Origin: Epinephelus fuscoguttatus
Lineage: Eukaryota; Chordata; Actinopteri; Perciformes; Serranidae
Assembly (NCBI RefSeq): GCF_011397635.1
Contig: NC_064772.1
Span: 16,879,035-16,943,034 of the forward strand
Length of the DNA: 64,000 bases
Direction of reading: 5' to 3'
Shown piece after piece: positions 12,175 through 36,802 of the stretch. Position 1 is the first letter of the stretch. Each line of letters starts with the position of its first letter. The notes below the pieces were generated by a model that had not been told where the DNA came from, did no database searches, and worked only from the letters and a program-made list of their open reading frames with translations. The translations under genes and the position numbers were made by a program.

Positions 12175-12199
12175 AGATCTGTTGACATTTTGGTTTAAA

Positions 12200-15100
12200 T
12201 GGTTGCACTTCTTTGTTTATAGTGCCACGAGATTTCTGGATATTCAGAGTGACACAGACTCTCGAGGCTTACAGAGACACTCGATAGTTGGAGGGAAGAA
12301 CAAAGCAAACATGAGACATTCTTGGGGTGAAACAGGGCAGAATTAATTTAAATCAACATGTGTAAAGGTTGACGAGGTCCAGTGAAGACAATAATGCGGC
12401 GAGGGGAACTGGCCACAGCTCCTTACATAAAACATTTTAATATTTGTCCAACAGTTTCATCATTTTTGAAATTTATCTTAATCTCTCACTGACTGAGTTA
12501 TTGTTGAGTTTACAAAAAAGCTAAGAACAGTAATACTGCTAACTGGCACATTTTAGGGACACAGCAGGCAAAAGCATCCACAATAGCATACGGATTTAAA
12601 AGGCCTAACTTTACTGACAGATCAACTAAATGCAAAGCAGTTTTTTTTGCAGTATATTTCGAAAATATAAAAAAATATGCAGTAAACTCTTATGTAACAA
12701 TCTAGGAAATCCCTGTGTAAACATCCCGTCATAGTCTGACTCAGCAGGTGTTTAATGGGGAACTGAAACCTTCTGCTTCCTCTCCAGAATTAATGGCTGG
12801 TTCACTTCATTAGTTTCTCTTTACTTTCATTAATAAGACAGCTGGCGGCACACTGCCCTTCATCGGCTGAGGATTCAGGTCCAGTCTAACCTGTGTAGCC
12901 AAATATCTGCCCTGCTGACCCGTCCTGGAGCAAATCTCTGAAAATCCCAAACCACCTGCAGGGAAGCTGCTCTGAAGCTGATTGTGACCTTTGACCTCCA
13001 AATGGAGAGTGTGGAAATGTAATGTCCTTACTCTGCAGCCCAGACGCCAGAGGAAAATGTTGGCATTGCCGTCTCTGCAAACACATTTCATACATATCAC
13101 ATTGTTTCTAAAGTGACGTAGGTCTGACGGCATCTATATAAGATGAGTTTCTCACCAGAGGAAGAGGAGAAAGATGCTGGATGGTGTGACCACTAGGCAA
13201 AATGTGCCTTTTCTGCACCAGTTTGATGTAAATGTCTTGTCATGTTCATGTGCACTGCATCTCCCCCAACACCTCTGCAAATGTTACATCTCTGTGGTTT
13301 GCAGAAACGTACATTATGCCAACATTTATTCTGGGAACCAGACTGCACACTGTGATCAATAAAGTAAATCACACTGATTTGCTGTAACTCACTTCAGCAT
13401 AGAATCAATGGGTAAAATTGAACTGCACCACATTTAATCAGATCTTATCAGTTATGAAAGCTATTTAAAATGTTTATTGTCATGTGCTCAGCATTTACAG
13501 AGATTGCAGTCATTGGCAGTGACAATCTTAGATGTCAGGCCCGCTCCAACAATGCTCATTATAAATTATATCATTAAATATGTATAACAAGAATATTAAA
13601 AAAAAAGAGAATCTAAGACATAAAATAGTGCAGAATTGAGTACATAGGGATAAAATATGACATACATAATTCTAATATAAAAAAAATATTTAGGGTAGGA
13701 ATGTTACTGTAAATAAATAATTTTAGTACGACATATATTCTTGCATAATCATGGTAGAATAAAAACAAATGTTTTACACTGAACAATCTGGTTGTGCTTT
13801 TAAGGAGACTTTAAGGAGAGATGTTTTTGTTCTGGTGAACCAAGTCATTTTGTTGAGTCACCATTTAAATGCAGTGACTGTCCCCCAGTAGATGATCTGA
13901 TTAGATTTGGGAGCTTCTTAATCAGTGACGTAAGGTGGGTTACGACAGGCCCTAGTGCATGCTGTCATGCAAATACTGTCTCGTCACATGATCAGAGACC
14001 AACAATCATCATTGCATATCTATATTGGACAATGCCAAAGAAAATGAAAAATTATCAATTTAACAATTTTAATAGTTGATTTACAGTTGTAGAATAAGCA
14101 TATAATTTTGTTGTAGATGCTAATGACTAAAAATAAACATAACAGAGATGGATTTGCCCTCTTTAAAGGGCATATATAGCTAATGGTATTATTTTTAATT
14201 TAATAAGAGTTCTTCTTTGAACACAGGCATATTTTCAAATTAGCAGTCACATAAGGGCCCATTCTCTACCCAGCACATTGTTGGAGGGTCCACTCTCTCT
14301 CTGGGCCCCCCCACCTCATGGGCCCCAGTGCAACCGCACTGCCTGCACTGTCTATATTTACGCCCCAGGTCTTGAAACATAAATACTTATTAATTCAACA
14401 ATTTTTTCTTAAAAGTACTTTCACTAATAATCTGTTACAACATGGAGATCATGTTTTTACCCAGTGCTTTGTGGAGTCAGATGTGCCCATTAATTAAAAT
14501 AGTTTCATCAGTAGATTAATGGTGATAGCCTACATTTGTCAGAGTTAGATTTGGAGAGCAGATTTCATGTCACAGCTTCACAGCCATACAGCCAGGTCAG
14601 TGTGCTTCTAATAAAGGCTGAAGACCACAGCTGGCCTTTGAGGTTTTTACTGGAAGCAATTGTGAAACTTTGGACAATAAATTTGAAGTGAAAACAAATC
14701 AGGAATAAACACAGGATACCATAAACACAATTTAGATCAAAGGAATTGTAAGAATGAAACAGAAAGAAGGAAACTGACTGAAACTGACATGAGTACATTG
14801 CCTTACAAGTGGCACCCCCAGAAAATCTTCATAGATGTGGCCAGATGGGGTCATTGAAAATCTTGGGCTGGCGCACTAAAACTAAAAGCTACGTAACTGA
14901 ATTTCGGAAAAATGTATATAGGCAAGTTAAAAACTATGTCAACATGGAGACTTAGGGAATCACAAACTGATTTTTTGCAGTTAATATTACTAATTATCCG
15001 ATGTGCATGGACCAACACTGGTACAGTTAACATTCTGAGTTCCACAACAATCCTGTTTTAATGTGATGTGTATCTGATGGGCAATTTGTTGTTCTTCAAA

Positions 15101-15699
15101 TAGGCTGGTTGTTCTTCTCCTCAGAAATACAAATATACAGCTTTAATTTAAAGGACTACATTGATTTTAGGGAACAAACATTTACTGGGAACAAACCCTT
15201 TCAAGTTTAGGAGAGACGCATGGGTACCCATAGGACCCATTGACATGTACACTGACACAGTTGGTACCAATGGATGCCTTAGGTTGTCTAGTTTCACAGT
15301 ATACTACTACTTTTGTGCTAGCATAAAAAATGAGTGCACTATAGCCTCTCAAAAACAGTAATGTCAATCTCCAATAATTTTCGTTGGAGGGGCCAGCAAT
15401 TGTATTAGGGTGGCCATGGCCCCCCTTGGCCCCCTCTTGGTTGTGCCACTGTGCCTCACAGATACAGAGAGCTGCGACTACTGAAGCGATGTTAAAATAT
15501 GTTTTTTAATGATCGTTTTTAATGTTTTCAAGTTTGTTTTGAGAGACAATTTTTATTTTTAGAAATGTAAATTTCTCATTAAAAAAATGTTCTGAGGGAC
15601 TTCCACATTTCAAAGGTTGACAGTGCAGGAGAACAAACATACAACTTCCCTCACATACCCCTAATGAGCCCCAATAATGAACCTGATCCTACGTCCTCA
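12200..15699. other. myom1-lpin2 intergenic region
   Basis: No exon recognised on either strand. 12200-13900 is mostly unclassified AT-rich DNA. A repeat ending in tgcctgcactgtctatattt then acgcccc lies at about 13930-14370. A hAT-like non-autonomous element spans 14808-15452. Confidence 0.6.
14808..15452. mobile_element. hAT-like non-autonomous element
   Basis: The left end caagtggcacccccagaaaa and right end cttggttgtgccactgtg are short inverted ends. The left interior gtggccagatggggtcattg is typical of an abundant fish hAT-derived family. A nested fragment with tactgggaacaaacc and acagttggtaccaatgga lies inside. No transposase frame remains. Confidence 0.55.
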
Positions 15700-15848
15700 T
15701 GCTGTAATCACGTGCACACTGAGCGCTGCAGGGTCACGTGGTTGTGTCGGCTTCATCACAGCAGCAGCAGAAGCTCACACACACAGACCGGTGGAGGAAG
15801 AGCTGACTGAAGGTGTGACTGCCTGCGGCTGAGCCTCTACTCCAGCAG
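15700..15848 (+). promoter_or_regulatory. lpin2: probable lpin2 promoter and non-coding exon 1
   Basis: Two palindromic E-boxes, CACGTG at 15709-15714 and 15735-15740, lie just before a GC-richer stretch. That stretch ends in ctccagcag followed by a gtagg donor (exon end 15848). No in-frame ATG joins it to the lipin-2 coding start, so it would be 5'UTR, spliced to the acceptor at 24912 nine bases before the lpin2 ATG. CACGTG sites are bound by bHLH-ZIP factors (USF, MITF/TFE, and some SREBP sites). Control of lpin2 by them here is inference. The transcription start was not located. Confidence 0.5.
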
Positions 15849-16484
15849 GTAGGATGATATAATCAGCCCTCCTCCTCATTTAACAGCTCTGAATGAATAA
15901 AAACAGACAGGAAGTGTATTAATGCTGGTTAATGTGTCAGCGCAGTCTTTACAGGAGTCATTAGCGGCTGGTGTGTAACTCGTGAGTCCTGTTTAATACT
16001 GAGTGTCGCGTGTGAAGTGTTGTGACAGCGGATATCAGCGATAAAACACGGACTAGCAGACACTCTGTGTCTTCTCATGAAGACAAACCGGACATTTACT
16101 ACTGTACGACATATTATTGCTATTTATAAAATTCCGGTCTGTCTCAGAAATGTCTGTCTTGTCAAATTCAATCCTCCAGCTGAGTCCCTGAACGCCTCAT
16201 AGGTTTTATAATAGCCTACTTTGCTTCACCTGAAGATTTAACATCATCTACAGGTGTTGCATAACATAAATAGTAATGGTGCTATTATACAGACTTGACT
16301 ACATCTTTATTATCATAATGAGCATTATAGTTTTCACACTCAGTGGCTGATAGTATACAGGATTTATCATCTGATTGTGTTAAACAGCAAACTGTCAAAC
16401 AGAGATAAGGACCCTGATTTGTGATCAGTGTTCTGTATCATATCACAGCTGTGATACAATAGTCAGTATTTACAGTATTTACTT

Positions 16485-17330
16485 AAGGCTGTTGTAATAA
16501 CCGGATACCTAAGTCACCATACAATATTATTACAATTTTAAACGCTTTATGATATGCTATTGCGATAACATCTGTTGTGATATACTGTGATTTATAACTT
16601 TTTCCAATTGTATATTATGTCCCCAAACTTTGTTAACATATATTTTATCTAATTACATAAAAGTTTTCAGTCTGTTCATCTCACGTCAGTGATCTGCAAT
16701 GTACCTGGACTGTAAAAGCAACTGATTTTAAAATTCTAGTCGGCTACCAGAAGTCAAATTTGTATTTGCAATATCCTCCTGAGACCAGAACTTTTATTTG
16801 GTATATATTTTCATTTCTCTTAGCTATTTGTGATCAGTAGGACCCAATAAGTATAAAATACTAAACATTGTCAATGATAATAAAGTCCCAATGTCCTCAA
16901 ACGAGCACTTCCTAATTAACAGTGTCTCAGCTTGTTACTGTTGCTAAAATCGGTCAAATTTTTTTCCATATCAAACTATAAACATTATTAATCATAAATG
17001 AACAAGTTTCAACCATAAAATGTGATCAGGTTTTGGACCTTGTTCACTTTTGTGTCGGGATCGGCTGCAGACTGACTTGGCAGAGATGGCTGCCAACTTG
17101 TTTTTACATGGATTAGTGTATGGTGCTCTTACTGCCACTAGATGGCATAAAAAAGTGTCCATGAACGGGGACAACAGGTCTAAGTTAAGTAGCCGATAAG
17201 AATTTGGTGATATGATACAATAACAATAAAGGAGTTCAATATATTGCAAATTAGTGCGATACTGTGTGCAAGGTGATATTTTGCCTTTTTTTAAAGATCT
17301 AAATTTAGGAAAACTGTCATAGTAAAAGTA
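16485..17330 (-). mobile_element. AT-rich MITE with an inserted second MITE
   Basis: The outer sequence has the gatatgctattgcgataaca and atattgcaaattagtgcgat words of a fish repeat. At 16770-17195 an inverted copy of the 9938 family interrupts it. The tatcctcctgagacc end is at 16770, and the opposite end is lost or diverged near aagttaagt. Confidence 0.6.
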
Positions 17331-17512
17331 AAGAACACACACCTATATGCATAAAAAAGTTTACTTTTTATGTGTTCTTTTTGTCCAGTCGGACCAAAGG
17401 AACCAACAGTTGCCTTTAGTATTAAAAAATAAAATAAAAATGACAGCAGGGTGGATACAGCGTTTGAGAGATACTTAAGTGTGTCAATTCCTACAACCCT
17501 AATAAAGTAAAA

Positions 17513-18007
17513 AAGTCAATTTGTGGCGTCCATGTAAAGACACAATACTGCCACGCAAAATATCACAATACTCCCCAACCCCCTCAAACGCACCTCAAAT
17601 TATTTTATTTAAATTTTAGCAGTTTACTGTAAGCAGTGGAAAGGCAGAACTAAGCACACTTTAATATCTGTTTATTTATCGCAAGTAATAGCTTTATGGC
17701 AATGTTCAATGTCGTTATCATATATTTCCTTCATGTTGTGCAGCCCTAGTCAAAACTGAAATATCACAACATCTTTTGGGTGGATTGTCATTTTGCTCAT
17801 ATATTCATGATCCCCAGAGGATTTATCCTAACCTTGGTGATCCCCTGACTTTTCCTCTGTGCCGTTTGCAGTTTTAAGTTGTTGAGTGTTGTGGAATCTG
17901 GGTGACTTTTTGAGTATCAAGTCAATTTGTGGCGTCCGTGTAAAGACACAATACTGCCACGCAAAATATCACAATACTCCCCAACCCCCTCAAACGCACC
18001 TCAAATT
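17513..18007 (+). repeat. 320-bp repeat flanked by 88-bp direct repeats
   Basis: 17513-17600 and 17920-18007 are nearly identical (about one mismatch by eye; both hold gcgtc.gtgtaaagacacaa and caatactccccaaccccct). Between them, 17600-17919 is about 90-95% identical to 19768-20080. Confidence 0.8.
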
Positions 18008-18711
18008 GTAACTGCTGTCTTTTCCTTCTTACAGTCACCAATACAGCTGATAAACCAGTGAATGTGGAGATATCCAAATTAATATTTTTCTCAGAGACCA
18101 TATCACCCATACATAATAGGCTGCATTTAATGCTGAAATGATTAGTTTGCCATACATGCTCTGGTTGCTGCTCTTACATGTGATGATTTATTGCATTTCT
18201 CTGTTTTATAAAATTATATATTCAATATTGTGATGTTTGGGACTGTTAGGCTGACACTTTATGGACTAAATTATTAACTGAATAAAGTAAATACCTGCAA
18301 GGTGCAGCCCTAGGTTCATTATCAGCGTACTGTTAGCTGAATAAAAACCCTTGTGATGTTAGATTTGTCAGGTGGCTGAAGTAAAAAGCTGCAGTGACCC
18401 AACGTTGGTCAGAGCAACAGTGAGCGACGCAGAATCACGTTGGACACTGGACGTAAAGTAAGCAGGACGAACGTGCCGAGACAGGGAAAGCTAGATTTGT
18501 CCTAATCTTGTAAACAGGATTAACACCTCTTAAGGCCCCCTCAGAGTGTCGTGAGATCTTGTTGTGCTGGATGTGTAATCATTAAGTACTGGGCATTTAG
18601 TAATGTAGCACAGAGATGGACCTAAGAGACAAGCTACAGAGTTTAAAATTATGAAGTTATTACAGTTTGCTTCCTGTGAATGAGGAAATACAACACCTTC
18701 AGCTCCAAAGG

Positions 18712-18746
18712 TCTTTCTTTCTTTCTTTCTTTCTCTCTCTCTCTCT
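18712..18746. repeat. (CTTT)n(CT)n microsatellite
   Basis: Simple repeat of CTTT units followed by CT dinucleotides. Confidence 0.95.
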
Positions 18747-19373
18747 GCGTCTGTGTGCTGTAGCAGAGGGGTCTATATGAAGTGCTGTGGGAGTCGAGGC
18801 TTTTACTAAATTTGGCGTGTTGTGTAGATCAAATAGACAGAGTGCAGTCAGCTCACTGGAGAGCTGTGGTTGTGCAGCGTTGTTATCACGACTGATGACT
18901 CTCATCTAGACTCTTCTGCTTTGTCCATTACATGAACATCGCACTTTCACTCTACAATGTGCTGTGGTTCACTGGAGGGGAAAGTCACTGCACATTACAG
19001 GAACACAGTGTGAACCTATTATCAACCGGTGGCAGAACACAGTGAATGCCTGCAGTAGCTTTTGTTGTATTACTTATAACTGAGTTACAGTTGCGACTTT
19101 ATCATCACTAAACAGTCATTTTTAGACATGCTAGCAGCGTGGCTGTAGGGATGGAAATGTTGTTCAGTTGGTCTACTACTTTGGCTGCTAAGGCAATAAG
19201 CACATCTCGAAAGAGTGCACTCAAGGATTTTTTTAGTTAGTTTAAAGACAGTATTAACAGAAAACTGGACTTAAAAATGTAACTAGCCTTATTTTTCTAT
19301 TGGTGCCTTTTGTCTTAAGTTCAGTGTTCAGTTTGTTTGATAAAGGAATGTTAGAATAATGTCCTTCATTGTT

Positions 19374-19745
19374 TTAAAGGTCTAGTGTGTAGGATTTAGT
19401 GGCATCTAGTGGTGAGGCTGCAACATTGCAACCAACTGAAACTTCTTCAGTGTGCCAAGCATGTAAGAGAACTACGGCAGCTGACACAAAAAGGCAAAAT
19501 GTGAATGGTCCTATCCAGAGCCAGTGTTTGGTTTGTCCATTCTGAGCTACTGTAGAAACATGGCAGTACAACATAATGGACTCAAACTAGGACCTGCTCC
19601 CTATGTAGATATAAACGGCTCATTCGAAGGTAATGGAAACACAGCGATTCTTACTTTCCGGTGATTAAAGAAAACAAAGTTATGATTATTATGTTCTCTG
19701 GCTGCCAAAAGATGCCCCTAAATTATATACGCTGGACCTTTAACT
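19374..19745 (+). mobile_element. MITE with GGTCTAGTGTGTAGGATTTA end
   Basis: Starts aaaggtctagtgtgtaggat and ends atacgctggacctttaa, imperfect inverted ends beside TTAA-like sequence. The interior has ggtttgtccattctgagcta and tactgtagaaacatgg. Related copies lie at 9892-11160, 51018-51363 and a fragment at 44930-45045. Confidence 0.75.
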
Positions 19746-19767
19746 CAACAAGCACTTTTTGGATTTG

Positions 19768-20080
19768 TATTTTATTTAAATTTTAGCAATTTACTGAAAG
19801 CAAAGGAAAGGCAGAATTAAGCACACTTTAATATCTGTTTATTTATCGCAAGTAATATCTTTATGGCAATATTCAATGTCGTTATCATATATTTCCTTCA
19901 TGTCGTGCAGCCCTAGTCAAGACTGAAATATCACAACATCTTTTGGGTGGATTGTCATTTTGCTCATATATTCATGATCCCAGATGTTTTATCCTAACCT
20001 TGGTGATCCCCTGACTTTTCCTCTGTGCCATTTGCAGTTTTAAGTGAAGTGTTGTGGAATCTGGGTGACTTTTTGAGTAT
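19768..20080 (+). repeat. second copy of the 17600-17919 repeat
   Basis: Same orientation as 17600-17919, with shared stretches such as tctgtttatttatcgcaagt and gaaatatcacaacatctttt. The part around gatcccctgacttttcctct also belongs to a common fish repeat family. Confidence 0.8.
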
Positions 20081-21022
20081 TAACTGGTCAAATTTAGTTC
20101 ATGACCTCTAACAGCTGCATCTCTATCAGCTTTAGCTTCACTTCAGCTGAGAAACTAATGCAAAACAACTATAGCATGCTTAAATACGCTCAGTATGGTC
20201 GGCTTTACATCACACGCTAAATGCAGCTTTCAATGGGCCTTTGTCATTGTTTTTGCAGTATAGAGTAAATGACTTATGAATTATTTAAAGAAGCAGATTA
20301 AAATGTTCCTTCAGGCTGTTTCTAGGACTCTGTAGAGACTTTTCAGACTCAAGTTGGCGGTGACAGGGCCGTTACAAAGAGGTTATGTAAGTGTTTTAGG
20401 GCTAAAGGCTGGGGGAAATTTCCCTTTAGAGTTTGTGCTCAGTCACAGGGGTACAATAGGTCCTAGGATTTGTGCTGCATGGCACAGAGCAGGAGCAGGT
20501 TGGCTGAGGTGGACAGGGGAGGAGAGGAGGCTCCTGTTGGGGTGACATGGAGCTCTCAGAGAGGTCACCTGTAGAGCAGCAGGACCGATGGCTGCACCTG
20601 AAGTCCCCTTGGACTCTGGTGAGTTGGGGTGCTGGTGAGGTCTCCATTTGAATATGCAGAGTGAGTTATGCTTAACTGAGGCCTGTTGTAGCCAAGACAG
20701 CATTTAATTGACCTGATTTCGAATCCAAATCAAACACCTGTTGATGACCTTTCTATTGGAGGTGACCAATAATGTATAAATGGATGGATAAATCACAGTA
20801 AAAATAATTTTATTTTGTGACATTATCTAACACTTTAAATTTTCTCAAAAATTGATAAAATGACCAGATGGGAAATCTGTTTTCTATTGTAATCCAGTGT
20901 ATCACATGCCTTACAAATCAAGATACTTTGATTACACTGATGCAACAATCCCGTTAATCAAATATTAACATAAAGCTATCCTGCTCATTGATTTGTAACA
21001 TTCACCAACCAGACATATTAAA

Positions 21023-21340
21023 CCTTAAAGGGTTACTCTGTAATTTCAAACCTGGATCCTACATTCCCATGTGTTTGTGTCTAAGTAACTAATGGGAACA
21101 ACATTTTTTGAAAGTGGTCCAGTATTGAATAAGAGGGCTGCAGCCGACAGGTGTGATACAAGCTGCAATTTAAGCACGAAAAGTGTTTTTGCCTCTGACA
21201 GGCTCAGAGTGTTATTCTTACTGTCCGGCAAATTATAGAAAGGATCCCTACAGAGATAGACCTTTTTGTAAAAGAGTAAGATCCTTTTTGGTAACTAGAA
21301 ACAGCCCTGAAAAAAGCAGCAACCTCCAGCACTGAAAAAA
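21023..21340 (+). mobile_element. fragment of a TTAAAGGGTTACTC-type element
   Basis: Begins taaagggttactctgtaatt. It contains ttcccatgtgtttgtgtcta and gtgtttttgcctctgacagg, distantly reminiscent of the terminal arm of the 43678-44925 element (ccatgtgtatgtgtgcg; gtgcttttcttcgcc). The other end is not found. Confidence 0.4.
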
Positions 21341-21343
21341 TGA

Positions 21344-22016
21344 AGCAGCAATTACCAGTTGCTGTAGCAGTGACTGTGTTTACATGGAGAAATTATTTAG
21401 TTTTTGCCCATATCTGAAAAGGACAATGTTCCTACTGAGCTGTTTGCATGTCTTGATCAACTGTGCGAACACAGCATCCCTCTTTTATTTCTTCGACCGA
21501 GCGTCAACCTCCAGGACAGAAAAATGAATTCAGTGCGGAAGTGCAAAAAACTGCATTTCCTCTAATGGCCACTTGAGGCTGGCTCCACAAGTGAGTCCAT
21601 TCCCACAGACCTCCATGTTAAAACAGCCAACTTTACAGCAGAAATTAACATGTTTACAGCCTGGAACAAAAAATGGTTTTCGTCTCCAAAGCTAATTTCA
21701 ACATTCATGACAACTGTACAGGGGGTGAAGTCTCATGTAACTCACCTGTTTACATTTTATTAAGACTTGCAATTATGCATAATTAAGAACTTGGTCGCCT
21801 TGAGTGACAAGCTGCCTATGGACAGTGTCCTTGGGCTTGCAGTCCGATCCACCCCTCACTACTTCATAGCTCCACCCTCTCATCCTTATGTGGTCATTTC
21901 TGGCTCCAATAAACAAGATGACAGCCAAAATGCCAAACTTGAGGTTTTAAAACAGAAGTCCACGAAACAATGGGTGATGTCACAGAGGTTATGGCCATTA
22001 TTTTATACAGTCTGTG
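21344..22016 (+). repeat. 670-bp dispersed repeat, copy 1
   Basis: Aligns collinearly with 29992-30598. Shared stretches include cagcaattacca, gccacttgaggctggct, taatttcaacattcatgaca and gtgggtgacgtca-type ends. No coding frame is conserved between the copies. Confidence 0.8.
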
Positions 22017-23689
22017 CCCTGAAATCACTATCGCCAAACTCATCCATTTTAACCTCATAAAACACACTTTATTCAAAGTCCACAGAAACAAAATAAAACT
22101 CACAAAAACCATCTTGGTTTGTCTTTCCACTGCTCCAACGACATACACATAAGTGTACACATAAGTGTTTAAACTTTAGTGTATCTGCAGACAAATCTCC
22201 ATCATCTCCCAGTATTTATCTCCATTTATCTTCTTTATATTATGATATTGTTATCACATGAAAGTCAGCAGCATTTAGGTGACACACTGTCGTCACCTGA
22301 TGGTGAGTTAATTATCATGGCTATACTAGACTGAGCCTGAATGGTTTCAAAGTCCATCCAGCTGGTATGCAGCTCTGATTTAGTCAGTGTGAACCATTGT
22401 CCTAAATACTGAAACACACTGCTGTGGTGTCATTGTTCAGGCTGCATATACACACACACACGGACGCACACATGAAAAGTCCTTGTCTATAGGTCAGTTA
22501 TTCAAACATTTATCTGAAAAATATTTGAGCTCACATTGAAAATGGTGTTTTGCCCTCCACAGTAATTACAGATGCTGAGCCCAGCTGAGAGCACATAATG
22601 ACACTCATGACAAACACTGACGTACAGGGAGGATCAAGAGAATCCAGGTGCATTAAAAAACTGGTGGAACACTCAGCAGTGAAGTGATGTGCTAAAATAG
22701 TGAAAATAGTGACATGTGAGTTTAAAAAGAGTTAAAGTGGCTGATTATATTGGCCCAAATTGTGATTTTTGGGGTGGGTTTATGTGTAGACAGAAACACA
22801 CAGTGTCCGCTCTGCGCTGGTCTGCAGCAGCCTTGTAGGTGCAGTCGAGGGCCAGATTAAGTCTTCGTCAGCTCAAGACTCTTTTGAGGAAAATGGGACA
22901 GAGCCGCTGTGTTTAGGGACCGGCATGCATTTCCTTTGCAGACTATTCTGATCAACAGGAGCCTTACTGCCGGGACACTGACCTAGTAAGACGCAGAAAG
23001 AAAGTAGTGTGTGGTTTCACTCTGCTAGAGATTCAGGTGTGTTTTAACTTGTTATAGGAGCTAATAAATGCAGAATACTGTCTTTAAATACAGGCTCACT
23101 GGGTCATTTATGTTATGCAGCTTAATTCTGGCCTCATAACTTCATGATAAAAAAGATGTAGGCTATTTCTCAAGTTTTTTTTTTATTATAAAAAACATAG
23201 TGATACGTTTAACTGTTAGGAAAACATAGTGGCTAATCTCAGCCACTCAGAGTATAGTACCTAAGGGTAGGCTGGTTTGTATTGGTCCATAAACCTAACA
23301 GAGAACACAATTCAGAATTTAACCTGACAGGGTGAAACTTTAAGAGTGTGACAATCATGAAACATGAGAAAAAAGATGAGTGAAGGTTTATGCTCACCCA
23401 ACTTGACCCCTTTAAGTTCCCCCAGAAACTGATGTCACTTCCTGAAAACAGTCTCCGTAGGATTGTAGTCTTTTTTTCTTTTCGGTAGGCGAGAAACTAC
23501 AAACTAACTGGGTGGAATGGGATTTCAGGTACACACAGTAAATGATGAAAATATTAAAGAAAAAACAACTGTTATTCCTCCTAACAAACACTCATATTAT
23601 TTTTAGTATTTTATAATTTTATGGCTTGAAATTCTTGCGGATGTTGATTACGTCCCACTTTTTATAAAGAAGACCTTAATTTATATTTA

Positions 23690-24240
23690 AAGGGACAGTT
23701 AGGATTTTTTTTTGTTGCGGGCTTGTATAAGGTGCTTTGTAAGTTAGTGTATTATCTACAGGAAATGGTGGTAGGCGTGCCAACAGTTTGGAGAAGCAGA
23801 CAGAAGTACCGCCATGGAAGCTTAGCAATGCACTGCTGTGGACAGGGGTAACAACAAAACATATTTTAGCAACTTAAAAAAAGGCCCACCTTATAAAGAT
23901 CAGTATTGGTTGAAGTGTATGCTATATTGAGAACACTATCACCGTTGTACCTTTCTGTCAGACAGCACAAAAGCCGCCAGACTCCATTGAGAAAAACATT
24001 AATTTAAACTCGCTGAACACGGGAGCTGCTGGTCTACAGCTTCCTCGATCAGTTAAATAGTTTGTGTTACGATTGACTTTGGTGAATCAGAACTAACTCT
24101 TTAAAACACTAAAGCCAAACAATAACACAAACAAAACAATGAATCCAGGCAGCAGAAGACGAGCAGCTCCAGTGTTCAGCGAGTTTACATTACTGTTTTT
24201 CTCAACAGTCTGGCTTTCAAGAGAGTGATATAAAAAGTTT
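23690..24240. mobile_element. degraded inverted-repeat element
   Basis: The left end taaagggacagttaggattt, then two opposing arms containing gaacacgggagctgctggtc and gagctccagtgttcagcga. The interior resembles the middle of the 33797-34707 element (acacaggagctgctggtcta). The right end is eroded. Confidence 0.45.
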
Positions 24241-24304
24241 CATTTCCCGTCAGAAATTGCTGTCTGACATTGAGGTAAAGCAGTGAAAATATTTTGAATA
24301 AATA

Positions 24305-24790
24305 ATACTAGTGTTGTCACGATACAAAAATCTTTGTTTCGGTACCAATACCAATATGAATTTCGATACTTTTCGTTACTCTTCGGTACTTTTCCTAAGG
24401 AAAAGTCCTTTTGGATACAAACCTTTAGAACAATAAATAGTAGGGGCGTAACGGTACCAAAAAATCATGGTTCAGTAAGTATCTCGGTACAGACGTCACG
24501 GTTTGGCAACTCAAATGTCCCACCAAGTTTGTGTTGTCTCGTGTTGTCTCCCTTTGCAAGGCAGACTTTCTCGTCTTTTTTCATGTGCGCCAGCTGCGAG
24601 TGTTGATACAGGTGTTGTCATACACACCACTTGTGCAATCTGTGCTCCAATAGGAACAAGAAAGGTGTTTGTGTGCATAAATGAGTAAAATAAATTAACT
24701 AAATTAATGAACTGAATCAATTTCAAAGTACCGGTATTTTCCAAATGCAGTATAATACCGTTTGGGTATATAATACACTGACTATGGATA
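24305..24790 (+). mobile_element. two fused fish DNA-element fragments
   Basis: tagtgttgtcacgatacaaa at 24309 and aggggcgtaacggtaccaaa at 24443 are the starts of two abundant fish repeat families marked by repeated cggtac words. Non-coding. Confidence 0.5.
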
Positions 24791-24920
24791 AGTGCCTCAT
24801 ACAACCCCACTTCAAGAAATCCAAACTATCCCTTTATGCCATTTGTCATAAATGTTTGATGTATTTTAAAATTTGAATGCCCCATTTAATAAAGTGTGTT
24901 TTTATTGACAGGTGGACACC

Positions 24921-36802
<11,882 letters not shown>

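Larger units (their letters stand above)
15849..24911 (+). other. lpin2: lpin2 first intron, repeat-rich
   Basis: Nine kilobases between the putative non-coding exon and the coding-start exon. The repeats found are listed separately: 16485-17330, 17513-18007, 18712-18746, 19374-19745, 19768-20080, 21023-22016 and 23690-24800. No coding exon is visible. The remaining stretches (18010-18700, 20080-21000, 22100-23680) show nothing I recognise. Confidence 0.55.
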
